The notes under the pieces were generated by a model. That model saw only the letters and a program-made list of their open reading frames with translations, did not search any database and had not been told where the DNA came from. Positions 1 through 8,264 of a DNA stretch of 64,000 bases are shown piece after piece (the first letter of the stretch is position 1; the number at the start of each line of letters is the position of its first letter). This DNA comes from Bog-159 sp963756605 (GTDB lineage Bacteria; Acidobacteriota; Terriglobia; Bryobacterales; Bryobacteraceae): positions 186,001 to 250,000 of the forward strand of contig CAVWOT010000003.1 in assembly GCA_963756605.1 (NCBI GenBank), given 5' to 3'. A program made the position numbers and the translations under genes.

Positions 1-456
1 GATGTAGGCGAGATCATTGGCTCCACCGTCGTGGAACTGAAACCGCAGCTTCAGGATCGGCTTGTCGAAGTGCGGCTGCAGGATGACCTTCCGGTGGCGG
101 ATGCCGACTTCGACTTCGTCCGGCAGGCCTTGCGGCAATTGCTGGACAACGCGCTGAAATACTCGCCGCCCGGTTCACCCCTGACGATTTCGGCGCGGGC
201 GGGCGAGGGGCGCATCGTAGTCAGCGTGGCCGATCGCGGAGCCGGCATCGACGAACAGGAGCAATTGCGCATCTTCGACAAATTCTTCCGCGCGCGCGAG
301 CATCGTTTTCGCGTGCCGGGGACCGGCATGGGACTGGCCATTGCCAAAGGGATCGTGGAAGCTCACGGTGGCAAAATCTGGGTCACCAGCGAGCCGGGGC
401 AAGGCACCGTGTTCAGTTTCTCGCTGCCTGTGTACCGTGGTCAAATGGTTCAGTGA
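1..456 (+). CDS. Sensor histidine kinase, C-terminal part (KdpD-like), cut by window edge
   Basis: The reading frame is open from base 1, so this is the 3' end of a longer gene. About 151 residues are visible and cover the ATP-binding HATPase domain: an N-box (RQLLDNALKYSP), a G1 box (VADRGAGID), an F-box region (IFDKFFRA) and a G2 box (GTGMGLAIAKGIVEAHGG). The protein would autophosphorylate on a His lying upstream of the window and pass phosphate to the next gene product, whose GTG start overlaps this stop by four bases. The domain closely resembles the C-terminus of KdpD, the potassium/turgor sensor, but no kdpFABC genes are visible, so the stimulus is unknown. Confidence 0.9.
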   Translation, partial: DVGEIIGSTVVELKPQLQDRLVEVRLQDDLPVADADFDFVRQALRQLLDNALKYSPPGSPLTISARAGEGRIVVSVADRGAGIDEQEQLRIFDKFFRAREHRFRVPGTGMGLAIAKGIVEAHGGKIWVTSEPGQGTVFSFSLPVYRGQMVQ

Positions 457-1169
457 GCGCCGGAAAAATTCTGGTTGTAGACGACGACCCGCAGATCCGC
501 CGGGTGATGCGGGCCACCCTGATCGGGCACAAGTACGAAGTCAGCGATGCCCGCAACGGCGAAGATGCGCTCACCCGGATCTCCGCCGAAATGCCGGACC
601 TGGTGCTGCTGGATATGAACATGCCCGGCATAGGCGGACTGGAAACCTGCCAGCACCTGCGCTCGGGATCGGATGTGCCCATCATCATCCTTTCCGTCCG
701 CAACAGCGAAAAAGATAAGGTGGCGGCGCTCGATGCGGGCGCCGACGATTACATCACCAAGCCTTTCGGCATGGAAGAATTGCTGGCGCGCATCCGCGCA
801 GCTCTGCGGCGCGCGCCGACATCGCCGGAAAGCGGTCCGCACGCGGTGGCCACGGCGGACCTCGAAATCGACTTCGATACGCGGCGCGTGCACGTAAGAG
901 GTAAAGAGAAGCGCCTCACACCCAAAGAATTTGAGTTGCTGCGCTATCTCGTTTCGCAAGCCGGCAAGCCGGTGCCGCACCGTGAACTGCTGCAAGCCGT
1001 GTGGGGACCGGACCATGGCGATGAACCCGAGTATCTGCGCGTTTTCATAAATCAGTTGCGCAAGAAGATTGAGCCGAATCCGGCAAAGCCGAAGTACATC
1101 ATGACGGAGCCCTGGGTGGGTTATCGGTTCGCTACATTGGAGCATGAGTCGCCGCCGTCGCAGGAATAG
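453..1169 (+). CDS. kdpE: OmpR-family response regulator, KdpE-like
   Basis: This 238-residue regulator has a receiver domain with acidic pocket D11/D12, phosphoacceptor D54 (LVLLDMNMPG), S81 and K103 (TKPFG), then an OmpR-type winged helix from about residue 130 to 230. The C-terminal run EYLRVFINQLRKKIEPNP followed by TEPWVGYRF is typical of KdpE. It starts at a GTG overlapping the kinase stop, indicating translational coupling and a cognate pair. In known systems KdpE activates kdpFABC. That operon is not in view, so the target genes are unknown and the KdpE name rests on similarity only. Confidence 0.85.
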   Translation: MSAGKILVVDDDPQIRRVMRATLIGHKYEVSDARNGEDALTRISAEMPDLVLLDMNMPGIGGLETCQHLRSGSDVPIIILSVRNSEKDKVAALDAGADDYITKPFGMEELLARIRAALRRAPTSPESGPHAVATADLEIDFDTRRVHVRGKEKRLTPKEFELLRYLVSQAGKPVPHRELLQAVWGPDHGDEPEYLRVFINQLRKKIEPNPAKPKYIMTEPWVGYRFATLEHESPPSQE

Positions 1170-1171
1170 CC

Positions 1172-1243
1172 GTGGGGCAGGCCTCCAGGCCCGCCATGTG
1201 GCGGGACGTGGACGTCCCGCGCAGGCGTAGACGCCTGCCCCAC
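1172..1243. repeat. REP-like palindromic intergenic element between convergent genes
   Basis: The 76-base gap between the regulator and hisA is almost filled by a nested palindrome. Outer arms GTGGGGCAGGC and GCCTGCCCCAC enclose the inner hairpins GGCCTCCAGGCC, CCCGCCATGTGGCGGG and GGACGTGGACGTCC. It lies where both transcripts end, so it may stop transcription from both sides or protect 3' ends. The same outer arm (GCCTGCCCCAC) recurs at 56623-56633 beside the IS element, suggesting a dispersed repeat family. Confidence 0.7.
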
Positions 1244-1245
1244 AC

Positions 1246-1944
1246 CTACCGGGCCAGGGCCGCCAGATCTTCCAGGTTGAGCCGGCCCGTGTAGACGGCC
1301 ATGCCGAGCGCGGCGTGCACGCTCATCGCGACGAGCGCGCGCACTTCATCGAGCGTGGTGATGCCGCCGGCCGCGGTGATTTCCAAAGTCGTGGCGGCGC
1401 GCAGACGGCGAAACCAATCGAGATCGGTGCCCTGTAACATCCCTTCCTTATCCACGTAAGTGCACAGGAAGCCGGCGCAGTAAGGCTGTAACTCTGCCAG
1501 CACGTCTTCGGCACGCAATTGTGTGAATTCCCGCCAGCCTTTAACGACGATGCGGCCCTGTTTGGAATCGAGCGCGACGACGACGCGGTCTTTGCCGATC
1601 GCCGCGGCAAGCTCCGCCAGAAAAGGCCGATTTACGCCGCCGGCAACGAAGGCGGACGTGCCCACGATCACCTTGTGTGCGCCCTGGTCGACTAGCGCCC
1701 GCGCCCGGTCGGCCGAGCGCACGCCGCCACCCACCCGCGCGCGGCAATGCGCGGCCACCAGGCGCACCAGATCGTCGTTCGATCCGTTACCCATCGCGGC
1801 ATTCAGGTCGATCACCTGAATTTCCGGAAACGCGGCAAACCGGCGCAGCATCTCGAGTGGCGGCTCAGCTTCGAGCGCTTTCTCGCGGCCCTGTACGAGC
1901 TGCACCACCTTGCCGTCCATCAGGTCGATGCAAGGAAAAATCAT
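1246..1944 (-). CDS. hisA: HisA, ProFAR isomerase
   Basis: HisA isomerises N'-ProFAR to PRFAR, the fourth step of histidine synthesis, in the cytoplasm. The 232-residue protein has the usual (beta/alpha)8 length. It shows the first catalytic Asp (D7 in PCIDLMDGKVVQL) and the second (D126 in VALDSKQG), plus phosphate-binding motifs VGGGVRS and AAGGITT in the two half-barrels. It is the last gene of the his operon, and its ATG overlaps the hisF stop. HisF in the next gene is its half-barrel paralogue; the order hisH-hisF-hisA supports the assignment. Confidence 0.95.
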   Translation of the reverse strand: MIFPCIDLMDGKVVQLVQGREKALEAEPPLEMLRRFAAFPEIQVIDLNAAMGNGSNDDLVRLVAAHCRARVGGGVRSADRARALVDQGAHKVIVGTSAFVAGGVNRPFLAELAAAIGKDRVVVALDSKQGRIVVKGWREFTQLRAEDVLAELQPYCAGFLCTYVDKEGMLQGTDLDWFRRLRAATTLEITAAGGITTLDEVRALVAMSVHAALGMAVYTGRLNLEDLAALAR

Positions 1945-2705
1945 TACACTTTGCGCACCGGGATGCCGTGCAGGTCCAGGTGTTCCTTCAGGTCACAGAT
2001 GCGCAGCGTACCGTAGTGAAACACGGATGCCGCCAGCGCCGCATCGGCTTCGCCATCCGTCAGCACACGCAGGAAGTCGTCCGGCTTGCCCGCGCCTCCT
2101 GAGGCGATCACCGGGATATTGGTGGCGCGCGAAATGGCGCGCGTCAACTCGCAATCGAAGCCCTGTTGCACGCCGTCGGTGTCCATCGAAGTAAGCAGAA
2201 CTTCGCCCGCGCCTAAAGCCTCGCCGCGAGCCGCCCAAGCCACCGCATCCAGATCTTCCGCATCGCGGCCACCGCGTGTGTAGACGGTCCACGCACCCGG
2301 CGCACGGCGCCGCGCGTCGATGGCCAGCACTACAGCCTGCGCGCCGAATTCCTGGCTCAACTCGCCGATCAGTTCGGGACGCCGCACGGCTGCGGTGTTG
2401 ATCGAAACTTTGTCCGCTCCGGACAGCAGGATACCGCGCGCGTCGGCAACCGATCGGATGCCGCCACCCACCGCCAGGGGGATAAACACCTTGCGTGCGG
2501 TGCGCGCGACTACTCCGGCCATGATATCGCGCGCGTCACTCGAAGCCGTGATATCCAGGAAGACTAACTCGTCGGCGCCTTCCTGGTTGTAGCGATCGGC
2601 CAATTCGACCGGATCGCCGGCATCGCGCAGGTTGACGAAGTTGATGCCCTTGACCACGCGGCCGCCTGTGACGTCGAGGCAGGGAATGATGCGCTTGGCG
2701 AGCAT
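1944..2705 (-). CDS. hisF: HisF, imidazole glycerol phosphate synthase cyclase subunit
   Basis: HisF uses ammonia from HisH to convert PRFAR to imidazole glycerol phosphate and AICAR. I start it at the ATG giving MLAKRIIPCLDV, six codons inside the longest frame. This places the catalytic aspartates at D11 and D130, matching the numbering known for HisF. The half-barrel phosphate loops AVGGGIRS and ASGGAGKP are present. It follows hisH by one base and overlaps hisA, so HisH and HisF can be made in equal amounts for their complex. Confidence 0.95.
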   Translation of the reverse strand: MLAKRIIPCLDVTGGRVVKGINFVNLRDAGDPVELADRYNQEGADELVFLDITASSDARDIMAGVVARTARKVFIPLAVGGGIRSVADARGILLSGADKVSINTAAVRRPELIGELSQEFGAQAVVLAIDARRRAPGAWTVYTRGGRDAEDLDAVAWAARGEALGAGEVLLTSMDTDGVQQGFDCELTRAISRATNIPVIASGGAGKPDDFLRVLTDGEADAALAASVFHYGTLRICDLKEHLDLHGIPVRKV

Positions 2706-2706
2706 C

Positions 2707-3303
2707 CTACTCCAACTCCACAAAATTCCTGATCAAGCGCAGTCCGGCCAGCCCGGATTTCTCCGGGTGAAACTGCACCGCGAACGTGTTACCCGATTCA
2801 AGCACGGCTGTGTAAGGTAACGAGTAAGTGCAAGTCGCAGCGGTCTCGGACATAGTGGGCACATAGTAACTATGCATAAATATGACAAACGTGCCTTGAT
2901 CGAGTCCAACCAGCAGGCGCGAACCGGGCCGCATTTCGATCTGGTTCCATCCCATATGCGGCAGGCGTACGCCGTTGGGGAAGCGCCGCACGGCGCCCGC
3001 GAACAGTCCCAGGCCGCGCGCTGCGGGGGCCTCTTCGCTCGATTCAAACAGCGCTTGCAATCCCAGACAGATGCCCAGAAACGGCACACCCGCGCGAATG
3101 CGTTCGATCAGCGCATCGCGCACCTGCATCTGGTCGAGCGCCCGCATCATCTGGCCGAAGTGGCCCACGCCGGGCAGAATAATCTTTGGCGCGGCGCGCA
3201 GACCGGCCGCATCGCGCACGATCGTATATTCAGCGCCAATTTCGGCAAGCGTGTTGGCCACCGAACGCAAGTTGCCCGCCCCGTAATCCAGAACGGTAAT
3301 CAT
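2707..3303 (-). CDS. hisH: HisH, imidazole glycerol phosphate synthase glutaminase subunit
   Basis: HisH is a class I glutamine amidotransferase that releases ammonia for HisF. The start at MITVLDYGAGNL gives 198 residues, the usual length. The longer upstream frame reads back into hisB and looks non-coding. The catalytic triad is visible: C79 in GICLGLQ, and H179 and E181 in QFHPEKSG. The oxyanion-strand motif LPGVGHFG is also present. Its start overlaps the hisB stop by four bases. All three catalytic residues are intact, so the enzyme should be active. Confidence 0.95.
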   Translation of the reverse strand: MITVLDYGAGNLRSVANTLAEIGAEYTIVRDAAGLRAAPKIILPGVGHFGQMMRALDQMQVRDALIERIRAGVPFLGICLGLQALFESSEEAPAARGLGLFAGAVRRFPNGVRLPHMGWNQIEMRPGSRLLVGLDQGTFVIFMHSYYVPTMSETAATCTYSLPYTAVLESGNTFAVQFHPEKSGLAGLRLIRNFVELE

Positions 3304-3887
3304 AGCAGTCCCTTCGTGGACGGCAGTTCGTGGCGCAGCCGCCGGTCGGTGGAACACGCATATTTCAAGGCGCGCGCGAAGCATTTGAAGATCGCTTCGA
3401 TCTTGTGGTGGCTGGAACGGCCATAGAGCACCCGCGCATGCAGGTTTGCGCCGGCGTGATTCACAAAGCCGCCGAAGAAATCTTCCACCAGTTCCGTTTG
3501 CAGATCGCCCACCAGGCGCACGCGCACCAGGTCGCGATAGACCAGCGCCGGTCGGCCGCCCAGGTCGAGCGCCACCACGGCCAGGGTCTCGTCCATGGGC
3601 AGCACGAAATAGCCGGCGCGGTTAATGCCGCGGCGGTCGCCCAGCGCCTTGGAGAACAACTGGCCGAGCACGATGCCCACGTCTTCCACGGTGTGATGCT
3701 GGTCCACGTCCAGATCGCCCTTGGCGGAGACTTGCAGGTCGAAGCCGCCGTGCTTGGCAAACAACTCCAGCATGTGATCGAAGAAGCGGATGCCGGTCGA
3801 AACATCGTAGCGCCCGCGGCCTTCGATCTTGAGCGTTGCGCGGATCTGCGTCTCTTTCGTGTCGCGCTGAATTTTGGCGGTGCGCAT
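3300..3887 (-). CDS. hisB: HisB, imidazoleglycerol-phosphate dehydratase
   Basis: This 195-residue monofunctional dehydratase converts imidazole glycerol phosphate to imidazole acetol phosphate. The Mn-binding His-rich motifs are clear: RFFDHMLELFAKHGG, DQHHTVEDVGI and SSHHKIEAIFKCFA. The start at MRTAKIQRDTKET shares one base with the stop of the preceding HAD gene (TGATG). It lacks the N-terminal phosphatase domain of enterobacterial HisB, so a separate histidinol-phosphate phosphatase is needed. The HAD protein encoded next to it is the obvious local candidate, by context. Confidence 0.95.
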   Translation of the reverse strand: MRTAKIQRDTKETQIRATLKIEGRGRYDVSTGIRFFDHMLELFAKHGGFDLQVSAKGDLDVDQHHTVEDVGIVLGQLFSKALGDRRGINRAGYFVLPMDETLAVVALDLGGRPALVYRDLVRVRLVGDLQTELVEDFFGGFVNHAGANLHARVLYGRSSHHKIEAIFKCFARALKYACSTDRRLRHELPSTKGLL

Positions 3888-4564
3888 CACGCGAGCACGC
3901 TTTCGAGTTGATTGATTTCGTCCAGAATCGCGACCGCATTTTCGGCCTGGAACAGTGCGCACAACTCCGCCCGGCGCGGACTTTCGGGCGATGCAATACC
4001 GATGAACGGCACACCCGCCGCGCGTGCACAGCGCGCATCATCCACCGTGTCCCCGATGTACCAAATCTTGCGGCCACCGGCTACGGCGGCGATCTTCAGC
4101 AAGCCTTCCGGCGCTGGCTTATGCGCGGTCACATCCTCCATGCCGATGATCGGATCGAAACGCAACGACGGCGCGCACCGCCGCAGTGTGACGTCTGCTT
4201 CCCAACGCATGCGCCCGGTGAAGATCGCCAAATCGAAGCGCGCGGCGAGCCGGTCAAACAGGCCCTCGCGCGCCATCCACCTTTCGCGCAGGATCAGGCC
4301 GCCCGAGCCATTGCCGTGAAACAGTCCCTGGAAATAGTCCACCACGGTTTGAAACTCGACGGTTACGCCATGCTGCGCGATGATGTGATGCGACAGTTTC
4401 CAATCGTCGTTAAAGCCTCCCTGGTTCTTGTAGTCCTGGATTTGCGCATGGGTGAGCGTGGTCCCGGTGAAGTGCGCGACGGTGCGCAGGATGGTTTCGC
4501 GATACGACTCGGTCACATCCACCAGTACGCCGTCCATATCGAAAACGATCAACGGGCGAGCCAT
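3887..4564 (-). CDS. HAD-superfamily hydrolase within the his operon
   Basis: This 225-residue haloacid dehalogenase-type phosphatase has the nucleophile motif FDMDGVLVD (D9 nucleophile, D11 acid/base), motif II FTGR, and a C-terminal motif III/IV region with GDTVDDARCARAAG. I start it at MARPLIVFDMDG; upstream residues of the longest frame belong to hisC in another frame. It overlaps hisC by 16 bases and hisB by one. A HAD subfamily IA group of unknown reaction is known to occur beside hisB/hisC genes. Here it may be the missing histidinol-phosphate phosphatase, but that is inferred from position only. Confidence 0.85.
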   Translation of the reverse strand: MARPLIVFDMDGVLVDVTESYRETILRTVAHFTGTTLTHAQIQDYKNQGGFNDDWKLSHHIIAQHGVTVEFQTVVDYFQGLFHGNGSGGLILRERWMAREGLFDRLAARFDLAIFTGRMRWEADVTLRRCAPSLRFDPIIGMEDVTAHKPAPEGLLKIAAVAGGRKIWYIGDTVDDARCARAAGVPFIGIASPESPRRAELCALFQAENAVAILDEINQLESVLA

Positions 4565-5646
4565 ATCTCCTCCAGCGCGGCGAGCAGGCGGCGCGTTTGC
4601 GCGCGCGTGCCCACCGTGATGCGCAGGCAGCCGGGCGCTTCGTAACTGCGGTCGCGGACCAGGATGCCGAGGGCTTGTAAGCGGTCGCGAATCTCCAGGG
4701 CGCGGCCGCCGGCACGAATCAGCACGAAATTCGCGGAACTGGGTACGTAGCCGATTTCGAGCCGCTCCAGGCCGACGCACAGCAGCTCGCGCGCCGCCAG
4801 TACTTCGGCCACATAATTTTCGACGTAGGCCGTATCGCGAATAGCCGCCTGCGCCGCCAGCACGGCCAGCGTGTTTACGCTGTAGGGCGATTGCGCCTTG
4901 TGCAGGTATTGAATATTGGCCGCGTGCGAAAAAAGGCAGCCCAGCCGCATCGCCGCCATGCCATAAACCTTGGAAAATGTCCGGCTCACAAACAAATGGC
5001 GAGAATGTTCAATCTGGCCCAGCGCGGTGATACCGGAAAACTCAAAATATGCTTCGTCGATGAAGACCACGGCCTTGCGCGCGCGCTTGAGGATGCGCTC
5101 GATCCCCAGCAGCGACAGGCCGGTGCCGGTGGGATTGTTCGGGTTCGCGATCAGCACGGCGCGCGTCTTCGGCGTGATGGCGTCCAGCACAGCGGCCAGT
5201 GGGAGATCCATCGCATCGCCTTCATAATCGATCTCGCGAATCGCCGCGCCCGCCACTTGCGCGTAAAACCGGTACATGGCGTAGGCGGGGCGCAGCAGCA
5301 GCACTTCCTGCCCGTCGTCGACGTATGTGTTGATGAACACCTGGATGGCTTCGTCGGTCCCGTTGGTGAAGATGAACTGGTCGGGCGCGACTCGGAAAAA
5401 TTCGGCCACCGCGGCTTTGGCTTCGCCATATTCCGGGTAGACCGCGAGGCCGCCGGCATCCAGGCGCTGCTTGAGAAATTCGATGACCCGTGGCGAACAG
5501 CCCACTGTGTTCTCGTTGAAATCGAGGCGCAGCTTATCGGTCCGGCCGGCGGTGGGCGGCGAGTAGGGCGCCATTCTGAGCACTGCCTCGCGCGGGCGGA
5601 CGGCGCCTTTGGGGAAACGCGCGGGCTTAGCCTTTGGCGAGGTCAT
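4549..5646 (-). CDS. hisC: HisC, histidinol-phosphate aminotransferase
   Basis: HisC transfers the amino group from glutamate to imidazole acetol phosphate. This is a 365-residue fold-type I PLP enzyme. The Schiff-base lysine is K226 in SRTFSKVYGMAA; the cofactor-binding ANPNNPTGT and DEAYFEF motifs and the substrate-site LDFNENTVGCSP are present. The similar enzyme CobD is a possible confusion, but the surrounding his genes settle it. It overlaps hisD upstream by four bases and the HAD gene downstream. Confidence 0.93.
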   Translation of the reverse strand: MTSPKAKPARFPKGAVRPREAVLRMAPYSPPTAGRTDKLRLDFNENTVGCSPRVIEFLKQRLDAGGLAVYPEYGEAKAAVAEFFRVAPDQFIFTNGTDEAIQVFINTYVDDGQEVLLLRPAYAMYRFYAQVAGAAIREIDYEGDAMDLPLAAVLDAITPKTRAVLIANPNNPTGTGLSLLGIERILKRARKAVVFIDEAYFEFSGITALGQIEHSRHLFVSRTFSKVYGMAAMRLGCLFSHAANIQYLHKAQSPYSVNTLAVLAAQAAIRDTAYVENYVAEVLAARELLCVGLERLEIGYVPSSANFVLIRAGGRALEIRDRLQALGILVRDRSYEAPGCLRITVGTRAQTRRLLAALEEIWLAR

Positions 5647-6881
5647 AGGCGCGCCTCGACGGAGCGCGCGTGGGCTTCCAGTCCCTCCGCGCGCGCCAGT
5701 GTGGTAATCGCCGGGGCTAGCGCCGCCAGCGCATCGCGGCTTAAGCGCTGCACCGAAATCACCTTCAGATAATCCGTCACGGAGAGACCGCCGCGCAAGC
5801 GCGCCACCCCGCTGGTGGGCAATACGTGATTAGGTCCCGATGCATAATCGCCGGCTGCCTCCGTACTGAATGGACCGATGAAAACGCTGCCGGCGTGCTG
5901 CACGCGCGCGAGCAGGCGATCGTCCGGAATGCTCAAGTGCTCGGGTGCGAAGCGATTGGAAAGCTCGACGGCTTCATCGAGCGAACGGACCACAATGATC
6001 GCGCCGTTGCGCTGAATCGCGCTGCGCGCGACAGCCGCCGTTGGCAGGTCCGTCAGTTGCCGCTCAATCTCCTTAGCGACCGCATTAGCCAGCCGCTGCG
6101 AAGACGTCAGCAAAATAGCCGCGGCATCTGTGTCGTGCTCGGCCTGTGCCAGCATATCGGCCGCCACATGGCGCGGGTTGCCGTCAGCCGAGACAATCAG
6201 GATTTCCGTAGGTCCGGCGACGAAATCGATGCCCACGTCACCCGCCAGCAGTTTCTTGGCGGCGGCCACATAGATGTTGCCCGGACCCACGATGCGATCG
6301 GCGCGCAGCACGGTGCGCGTGCCGTAGGCGAAAGCCGCGATGGCTTGCGCGCCACCCATCTGGTAGACGCGCCGCACACCCAACAGGTGCGCGGTACCCA
6401 GGATCTCTGGCACAGCGCGCGGGCAGGCTACGCATATATTGGGCACGCCGGCGACCTGTGCAGGAATCACCGTCATCATCAGCGTGGAAGGCAGCGGATA
6501 GCGGCCCGCCGGAATGTAAGCGGCGACCGTTTCGAGCGGACGCACCACCTGCCCCAGTTCCAGGCCTGGATGCGTTTCGCGCAGCCATTCCACGGGAAGC
6601 TGCATTTCGGCGAAAGCGCGAATGTTCGCGGCAGCCGTGGCGACGGCGTCGCGGAACTCGTTTGACAGGCCGGCCGAAGCGCTCTTCAGATCGGATTCGG
6701 GAACCGCCACCGTTTTGCGGTCGAGCGCATCGAACTGGCGTGCGTATTCGACCAACGCCCGATCGCCGCGCGCGCGAATAGCATCGAGGATCGGACGCAC
6801 CACGGCCTCGGCTGCAGCGAGCCGCGCCCTGCGCCGGCCTAGTATACGCGGCATTGCGGTGGAGCGCAGGATGCGGATCAT
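5643..6881 (-). CDS. hisD: HisD, histidinol dehydrogenase
   Basis: HisD carries out the two NAD-dependent oxidations from L-histidinol to L-histidine. The 412-residue length is normal for this zinc enzyme. Family signatures are visible: the nucleotide-binding region around VGPGNIYVAAAKKLL, DFVAGPTEI, the zinc-site segment AQAEHDTDAA and the catalytic FAPEHLSIPD. Its stop overlaps the hisC start. An 85-base gap containing a palindromic repeat separates it from hisG, making this the only sizeable break inside the operon. Confidence 0.95.
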   Translation of the reverse strand: MIRILRSTAMPRILGRRRARLAAAEAVVRPILDAIRARGDRALVEYARQFDALDRKTVAVPESDLKSASAGLSNEFRDAVATAAANIRAFAEMQLPVEWLRETHPGLELGQVVRPLETVAAYIPAGRYPLPSTLMMTVIPAQVAGVPNICVACPRAVPEILGTAHLLGVRRVYQMGGAQAIAAFAYGTRTVLRADRIVGPGNIYVAAAKKLLAGDVGIDFVAGPTEILIVSADGNPRHVAADMLAQAEHDTDAAAILLTSSQRLANAVAKEIERQLTDLPTAAVARSAIQRNGAIIVVRSLDEAVELSNRFAPEHLSIPDDRLLARVQHAGSVFIGPFSTEAAGDYASGPNHVLPTSGVARLRGGLSVTDYLKVISVQRLSRDALAALAPAITTLARAEGLEAHARSVEARL

Positions 6882-6890
6882 AGGATCAGG

Positions 6891-6966
6891 GAAGGAAGAC
6901 TGGAGACAGGAGCCAGAAGACAGAATTCCGCATTCTGACTCCTGACTTCTGACTCCTGGCTTCTGG
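6891..6966. repeat. GGAGTCAGAAGTCAGGAGTC-type palindromic repeat between hisG and hisD
   Basis: The gap between hisG and hisD is filled by purine/pyrimidine-skewed copies of a CTGACTCCTGACTTCTG unit on the plus strand. They are preceded by the imperfect complement (CAGGAGCCAGAAGACAGAATTC), so the transcript can fold into one long stem around GAATTCCGCATTC. It interrupts an otherwise overlapping operon and could tune hisD-to-hisA expression relative to hisG or stabilise processed mRNA. It looks like an inserted miniature repeat. Confidence 0.65.
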
Positions 6967-7836
6967 TCATAGCACGATCTTATTCAGCGGATACTCCACA
7001 ATCCCCTGGGCCCCCGCTTGCTTCAAGCGTGGGATGATGTCGCGCACGGTGGACTCGTCCAGAATCGTGTTCACTGCCAGCCATTCCTCGTCACTCAAGT
7101 GCGAGATCGTCGGCCGCTTCAGCGCAGGCAGCACATCCAGCACGGCGCGCAAATCGTTCTGGTGGACATTCAGCATCAGTCCGACTTTGCCCAGCGCGTT
7201 GATGGCGCCTTCGAGCAGCATGCGCATATCTTCCAGTTTGCGGCGCTTCCAGGCGTCCTGCCACGATTCCCGGTTGGCAATAAGCTGCGTGTTGGACTCC
7301 ATGATGGTGTCAATGATCTTCAGCTTGTTAGCGCGCAGTGAAGAGCCGGTCTCAGTGACTTCGACGATGGCATCGCACAGCACCGGCGGCTTCACCTCCG
7401 TCGCGCCCCAACTGAATTCCACGCGCGCAGTCACGCCGTTCTGCGCCAGGTAGCGTTTGGTGGTGGCCACCAATTCGGTGGCGATGACCTTGCCCTGCAG
7501 GTCGGCGACCGACTGCAGGCCCGACGACTCGGGCACCGCCAGCACCCAGCGCACCTTGCCGAAGCTTTGCTTAGAGTAAACCAAATCGGCAACAGCCTCG
7601 ACGTGCGCTTCGGTTTCGGCGACCCAGTCGCGGCCCGTGAGCCCCGCATCCAAAATGCCGTCTTCTACATAGCGCGCCATCTCCTGCGCGCGGATCAGCA
7701 TGCACTCTATTTCGGGATCGTCGATGGATGGAAAATACGACCGGCTGCTGGTGGTGATGACGTAGCCCGCGCGGCGAAACAGCTCGATGGTGGCATTCTC
7801 CAGGCTGCCCTTTGGAATGCCGAGCTTCAGCTTCAT
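6967..7836 (-). CDS. hisG: HisG, ATP phosphoribosyltransferase (long form)
   Basis: HisG condenses ATP and PRPP in the committed, feedback-inhibited step of histidine synthesis. The start MKLKLGIPKGSLEN gives 289 residues, which is the long form. The catalytic domain (ILDAGLTGRDWVAE and the PRPP loop near DAIVEVTETGSSLRANKL) is followed by the ACT-like regulatory domain from about residue 210. No HisZ subunit should therefore be needed, and histidine inhibition is expected. The start overlaps the hisI stop by four bases. Confidence 0.95.
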   Translation of the reverse strand: MKLKLGIPKGSLENATIELFRRAGYVITTSSRSYFPSIDDPEIECMLIRAQEMARYVEDGILDAGLTGRDWVAETEAHVEAVADLVYSKQSFGKVRWVLAVPESSGLQSVADLQGKVIATELVATTKRYLAQNGVTARVEFSWGATEVKPPVLCDAIVEVTETGSSLRANKLKIIDTIMESNTQLIANRESWQDAWKRRKLEDMRMLLEGAINALGKVGLMLNVHQNDLRAVLDVLPALKRPTISHLSDEEWLAVNTILDESTVRDIIPRLKQAGAQGIVEYPLNKIVL

Positions 7837-8213
7837 CGCGGGCTCCCGTAGACCGCGGCCGGATCGTAGGCGCGCGGTTCGGAAACAATCCACTGCCCAT
7901 CTTCGAGGCGGCGATAGAAGCAGCTCTGGTAGCCGTTGTGGCATACGCCCGGCCCTTGCGGTTCGACGCGCAGCAGGAGCGCGTCCTGATCGCAATCAGT
8001 GGAGATCTCCTTGACCACCAGACGGTGGCCGGAAGTCTCTCCTTTCACCCACAGCTTCCGGCGCGAACGGCTATAGAAGGTGGCGAAACCGGTCTCGACG
8101 GTGCGGCGGTACGCGTCGCCGTTCATGTAGCCAACCATCAGGACACGGCCGGAGTTGAAATCCTGGATGACTGCCGCGATCAGACCGTCGGACTTCGAAA
8201 AATCCAGATGCAT
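7833..8213 (-). CDS. hisI: HisI, phosphoribosyl-AMP cyclohydrolase
   Basis: This 126-residue protein opens the adenine ring of phosphoribosyl-AMP. The metal-binding motifs are present: DCDQDALLLRVEPQGPGVCH and the later Cys in YQSCFYRR. It ends there and lacks the C-terminal pyrophosphatase domain of HisIE, so a separate hisE must exist outside this window. It is the first structural gene of the operon, starting 13 bases after the attenuator's U-tract, with no clear Shine-Dalgarno sequence between. Confidence 0.95.
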   Translation of the reverse strand: MHLDFSKSDGLIAAVIQDFNSGRVLMVGYMNGDAYRRTVETGFATFYSRSRRKLWVKGETSGHRLVVKEISTDCDQDALLLRVEPQGPGVCHNGYQSCFYRRLEDGQWIVSEPRAYDPAAVYGSPR

Positions 8214-8225
8214 GCGAATGGCAAC

Positions 8226-8264
8226 AAAAAACCCGCCGGGGCCAGAGGGCTTCCGTCGGCGGGC
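8226..8264 (-). terminator. his operon attenuator: rho-independent terminator in the leader
   Basis: Read on the minus strand, the arms CCCGCCG (8263-8257) and CGGCGGG (8238-8232) pair perfectly around an 18-base loop. Six T residues (8231-8226) follow, then GTT. This is a standard intrinsic terminator, but it lies between the promoter and the first structural gene, hisI, not at an operon end. That position, with the His-rich leader ORF just upstream, makes it an attenuator. Confidence 0.88.

Noticed and set aside
1..1169. A kdp potassium-transport operon
   Set aside because: Only the sensor and regulator ends are present; no kdpFABC sequence is seen downstream.
3330..3911. Long plus-strand ORF opposite hisB
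   Set aside because: It mirrors hisB in the antisense frame, as GC-rich codon bias allows. Its sequence is His/Ala/Gln-rich with no family features.
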